Below are positions 5,997 to 7,343 of a stretch of 7,343 nt of DNA, piece by piece (the stretch's first letter is position 1; every line of letters begins with the position of its first letter). Both the position numbers and the translations under genes were made by a program. The notes under the pieces were generated by a model. It did no database searches and had not been told where the DNA came from. It saw only the letters and a list, made by a program, of their open reading frames with translations. Origin of the DNA: Nautiliaceae bacterium (GTDB taxonomy: Bacteria > Campylobacterota > Campylobacteria > Campylobacterales > Nautiliaceae); assembly GCA_027008345.1 (NCBI GenBank), contig JALTBU010000089.1, positions 1 through 7,343 of the forward strand, written 5' to 3'.

Positions 5997-6003
5997 AAAA
6001 AGG
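5971..6003 (+). promoter_or_regulatory. metY extended -10 promoter and ribosome site
   Basis: TGTTATAAT (5971-5979) is a consensus extended -10; transcription should begin near 5986. AAAAAAGG (5996-6003) is the ribosome site, seven bases before ATG 6011. This rules out the earlier in-frame ATG at 5960, which lies upstream of the promoter. I see no SAM riboswitch or other long leader: the leader is only about 25 nt. Confidence 0.55.
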
Positions 6004-6010
6004 CGAATTA

Positions 6011-7261
6011 ATGAAAGATGCTACAAAAGCATTGCATATTGGTTATGATAAAGATAATCAAAAATCTATGCAGGTTCCTATTTATATGACTACTGCTTAT
6101 GAATATAATAATACAGACCATGCTGCAAAACTATTTGCTTTGGAAGAAGAAGGAAATATTTATACAAGAATAGGAAATCCCACAACAAGGGTATTTGAAA
6201 AAAGAATAGCAGCTCTTGAAAATGGAATTGATGCACTTGCAACTGCTAGTGGAATGGGAGCTATATTTTATTCAATTGCAAATTTAGTAAATAGCGGCGA
6301 TAATATAATTATTTCAAATAAACTTTATGGAGGAAGCATAACTCTTTCAACTCAAACCTTAAAACAATTTGGAATAAGTGCTAAATATTTTGATCCTGCA
6401 AATCCAAAAAAGCTTGAAAGTTTAATAGATGAAAATACAAAGGCAATTCTTTTTGAGAGTATTGCAAATCCTGCACTAACTGTTCCGGAATTTGATGAGA
6501 TAGTAAAAATTGCAAACACATATGGTATTATTACAATATGTGATAATACTATTGCAACTCCTTATGGAGTAAAACCAATTGATTTGGGTGTTGATATTGT
6601 GGTGCATAGTGCAAGCAAATATATCGTCGGAAATTCATCAGCAATAGCGGGATGTATTATTGAAGCGCCATTTGCAAAAGAGAAATTAAAAACAAACAGA
6701 TATCCTCAGTTTAATGAGCCAGATGAGAGTTATCATGGACTTATTTATAATGAAAAATTTGATAATCCTTTTATAAGCAGAGCCAGACTTGCACTTCTAA
6801 GGGATTACGGTGCCGTGCTTTCACCTTTTAATGCGTGGCTTTTGATTTTAGGACTTGAAACACTGCATCTCAGAATTAAAGCACACAGTGAAAATGCTTT
6901 AAAAATTGCCAAATTTTTATTACAGCATCCAAATGTAAAAAATGTAAATTATCCTTTTTTAGAAAATAATGAAAATTACAAAAGAGCAAAAAAATATTTA
7001 AAATTTGGTAGTGGTATTATTAGTTTTGAACTTGACAGTTATGAAAAAGCAAAAGAATTTGTGAGCAAACTTCAAATTTTTTCACTTGTTACAAACATTG
7101 CAGATTCAAAATCACTTGTGACTCATCCCGCAAGTACCACTCATCAGCAATTAAGTAAAGAAGAACTTATAAATGCAGGAGTGCCAGAAGGTCTTGTTAG
7201 ACTGAGTATTGGTCTTGAAGATATAGAAGATTTGATTGAAGATTTAAAAAGGGCATTATGA
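6011..7261 (+). CDS. metY: O-acetylhomoserine sulfhydrylase (aminocarboxypropyltransferase)
   Basis: This cytoplasmic PLP enzyme of the Cys/Met-metabolism family (fold type I) makes homocysteine from O-acetyl-L-homoserine and sulfide, the direct sulfhydrylation route to methionine. The 416 residues from ATG 6011 suit MetY (about 420-430) better than MetB or MetC (about 380-400). Landmarks are NIYTRIGNPT (Tyr51 and Arg53 region), SGMGA (80-84, phosphate-binding loop), the cofactor-stacking Tyr106 in KLYGG, Asp178 in CDNT pairing with the pyridine nitrogen, and the PLP lysine Lys203 in HSASKYIVG. The near-terminal THPASTTHQQLS and GLVRLSIGLE blocks match the remembered C. jejuni MetY. After the lysine the motif reads VGNSSAIAG where most family members have GGHGT-IGG. 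An annotation as cystathionine synthase is possible but fits less well. It overlaps the next gene by ATGA, so both are probably one operon. Confidence 0.92.
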   Translation: MKDATKALHIGYDKDNQKSMQVPIYMTTAYEYNNTDHAAKLFALEEEGNIYTRIGNPTTRVFEKRIAALENGIDALATASGMGAIFYSIANLVNSGDNIIISNKLYGGSITLSTQTLKQFGISAKYFDPANPKKLESLIDENTKAILFESIANPALTVPEFDEIVKIANTYGIITICDNTIATPYGVKPIDLGVDIVVHSASKYIVGNSSAIAGCIIEAPFAKEKLKTNRYPQFNEPDESYHGLIYNEKFDNPFISRARLALLRDYGAVLSPFNAWLLILGLETLHLRIKAHSENALKIAKFLLQHPNVKNVNYPFLENNENYKRAKKYLKFGSGIISFELDSYEKAKEFVSKLQIFSLVTNIADSKSLVTHPASTTHQQLSKEELINAGVPEGLVRLSIGLEDIEDLIEDLKRAL

Positions 7262-7343
7262 AAACTGAAATAAAAAAACTTTTTTACTATCCTTTGATAT
7301 TAATTTTTTTATTGTCATTTGGATATTTTTTTATCTTATTTGT
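7258..7343 (+). CDS. Membrane protein of unknown function, N-terminal fragment (3' end outside window)
   Basis: An open frame starts at ATG 7258, overlapping the metY stop in an ATGA junction, and runs 28 codons to the window edge. The ribosome site AAAAAGGG (7246-7253), inside metY, is well placed. The product starts with a short basic stretch (MKTEIKKLF) followed by a strongly hydrophobic run from about residue 10 to the end, which is either a signal anchor or the first membrane helix. The function cannot be judged from this much sequence. Shared transcription with metY is likely, but a part in methionine metabolism is not shown. Confidence 0.65.
   Translation, partial: MKTEIKKLFYYPLILIFLLSFGYFFILF

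Noticed and set aside
5960..6010. ATG at 5960 as the metY start, adding 17 residues
   Set aside because: It lies upstream of the TATAAT box and has no ribosome site. The added residues are unlike the family N-terminus, whereas ATG 6011 has AAAAAAGG in front.

Overview
The window is a densely packed, strongly A+T-rich stretch that most resembles a Campylobacterota chromosome (the old Epsilonproteobacteria), possibly a thermophilic vent lineage such as Nautiliales. The main evidence is a FlhA protein that can be followed almost end to end against remembered Helicobacter and Campylobacter FlhA. The rpsO / Rrf2 regulator / flhA neighbourhood, which I recall from Campylobacter jejuni, supports this, as do the CmoA and MetY proteins. 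The genus is an inference. No mobile element, tRNA, rRNA or CRISPR array is visible.

Layout, left to right. Bases 2-226 hold the C-terminal end of histidinol dehydrogenase (hisD). It overlaps a small single-pass membrane protein of unknown function (210-632). Ribosomal protein S15 (rpsO, 641-916, minus) converges on that gene, with a likely terminator at the junction. A divergent promoter region (917-1023) separates rpsO from a membrane sensor-like protein (1024-2655). This has a periplasmic ABC-substrate-binding-type domain and a kinase-like cytoplasmic part with no histidine, ending where the ATP-binding boxes should begin. Next comes an Rrf2-family regulator with three cysteines (2692-3108). 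It overlaps flhA (about 3098-5263), the gate of the flagellar type III export apparatus. flhA meets cmoA (5256-5960, minus; tRNA wobble modification) tail to tail. cmoA is divergent from metY (6011-7261; homocysteine synthesis by direct sulfhydrylation). metY overlaps by four bases a membrane protein gene that runs off the right edge.

No stretch over 300 bases lacks a gene. Most promoters seen are of the extended -10 type (TGnTAnAAT) without a clear -35 box, and two of them give near-leaderless messages. The genes serve separate pathways: histidine, translation, sensing, motility, tRNA modification and methionine.

The points most worth a second look are: the flhA start, for which no ATG, GTG or TTG exists upstream of the first membrane segment and a CTG with a good ribosome-binding site is the best candidate; the physical coupling of a probable Fe-S regulator to flhA; the catalytically empty sensor kinase-like protein; and the overlapping cmoA/metY promoters. 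I do not see a clearly new multi-gene system.
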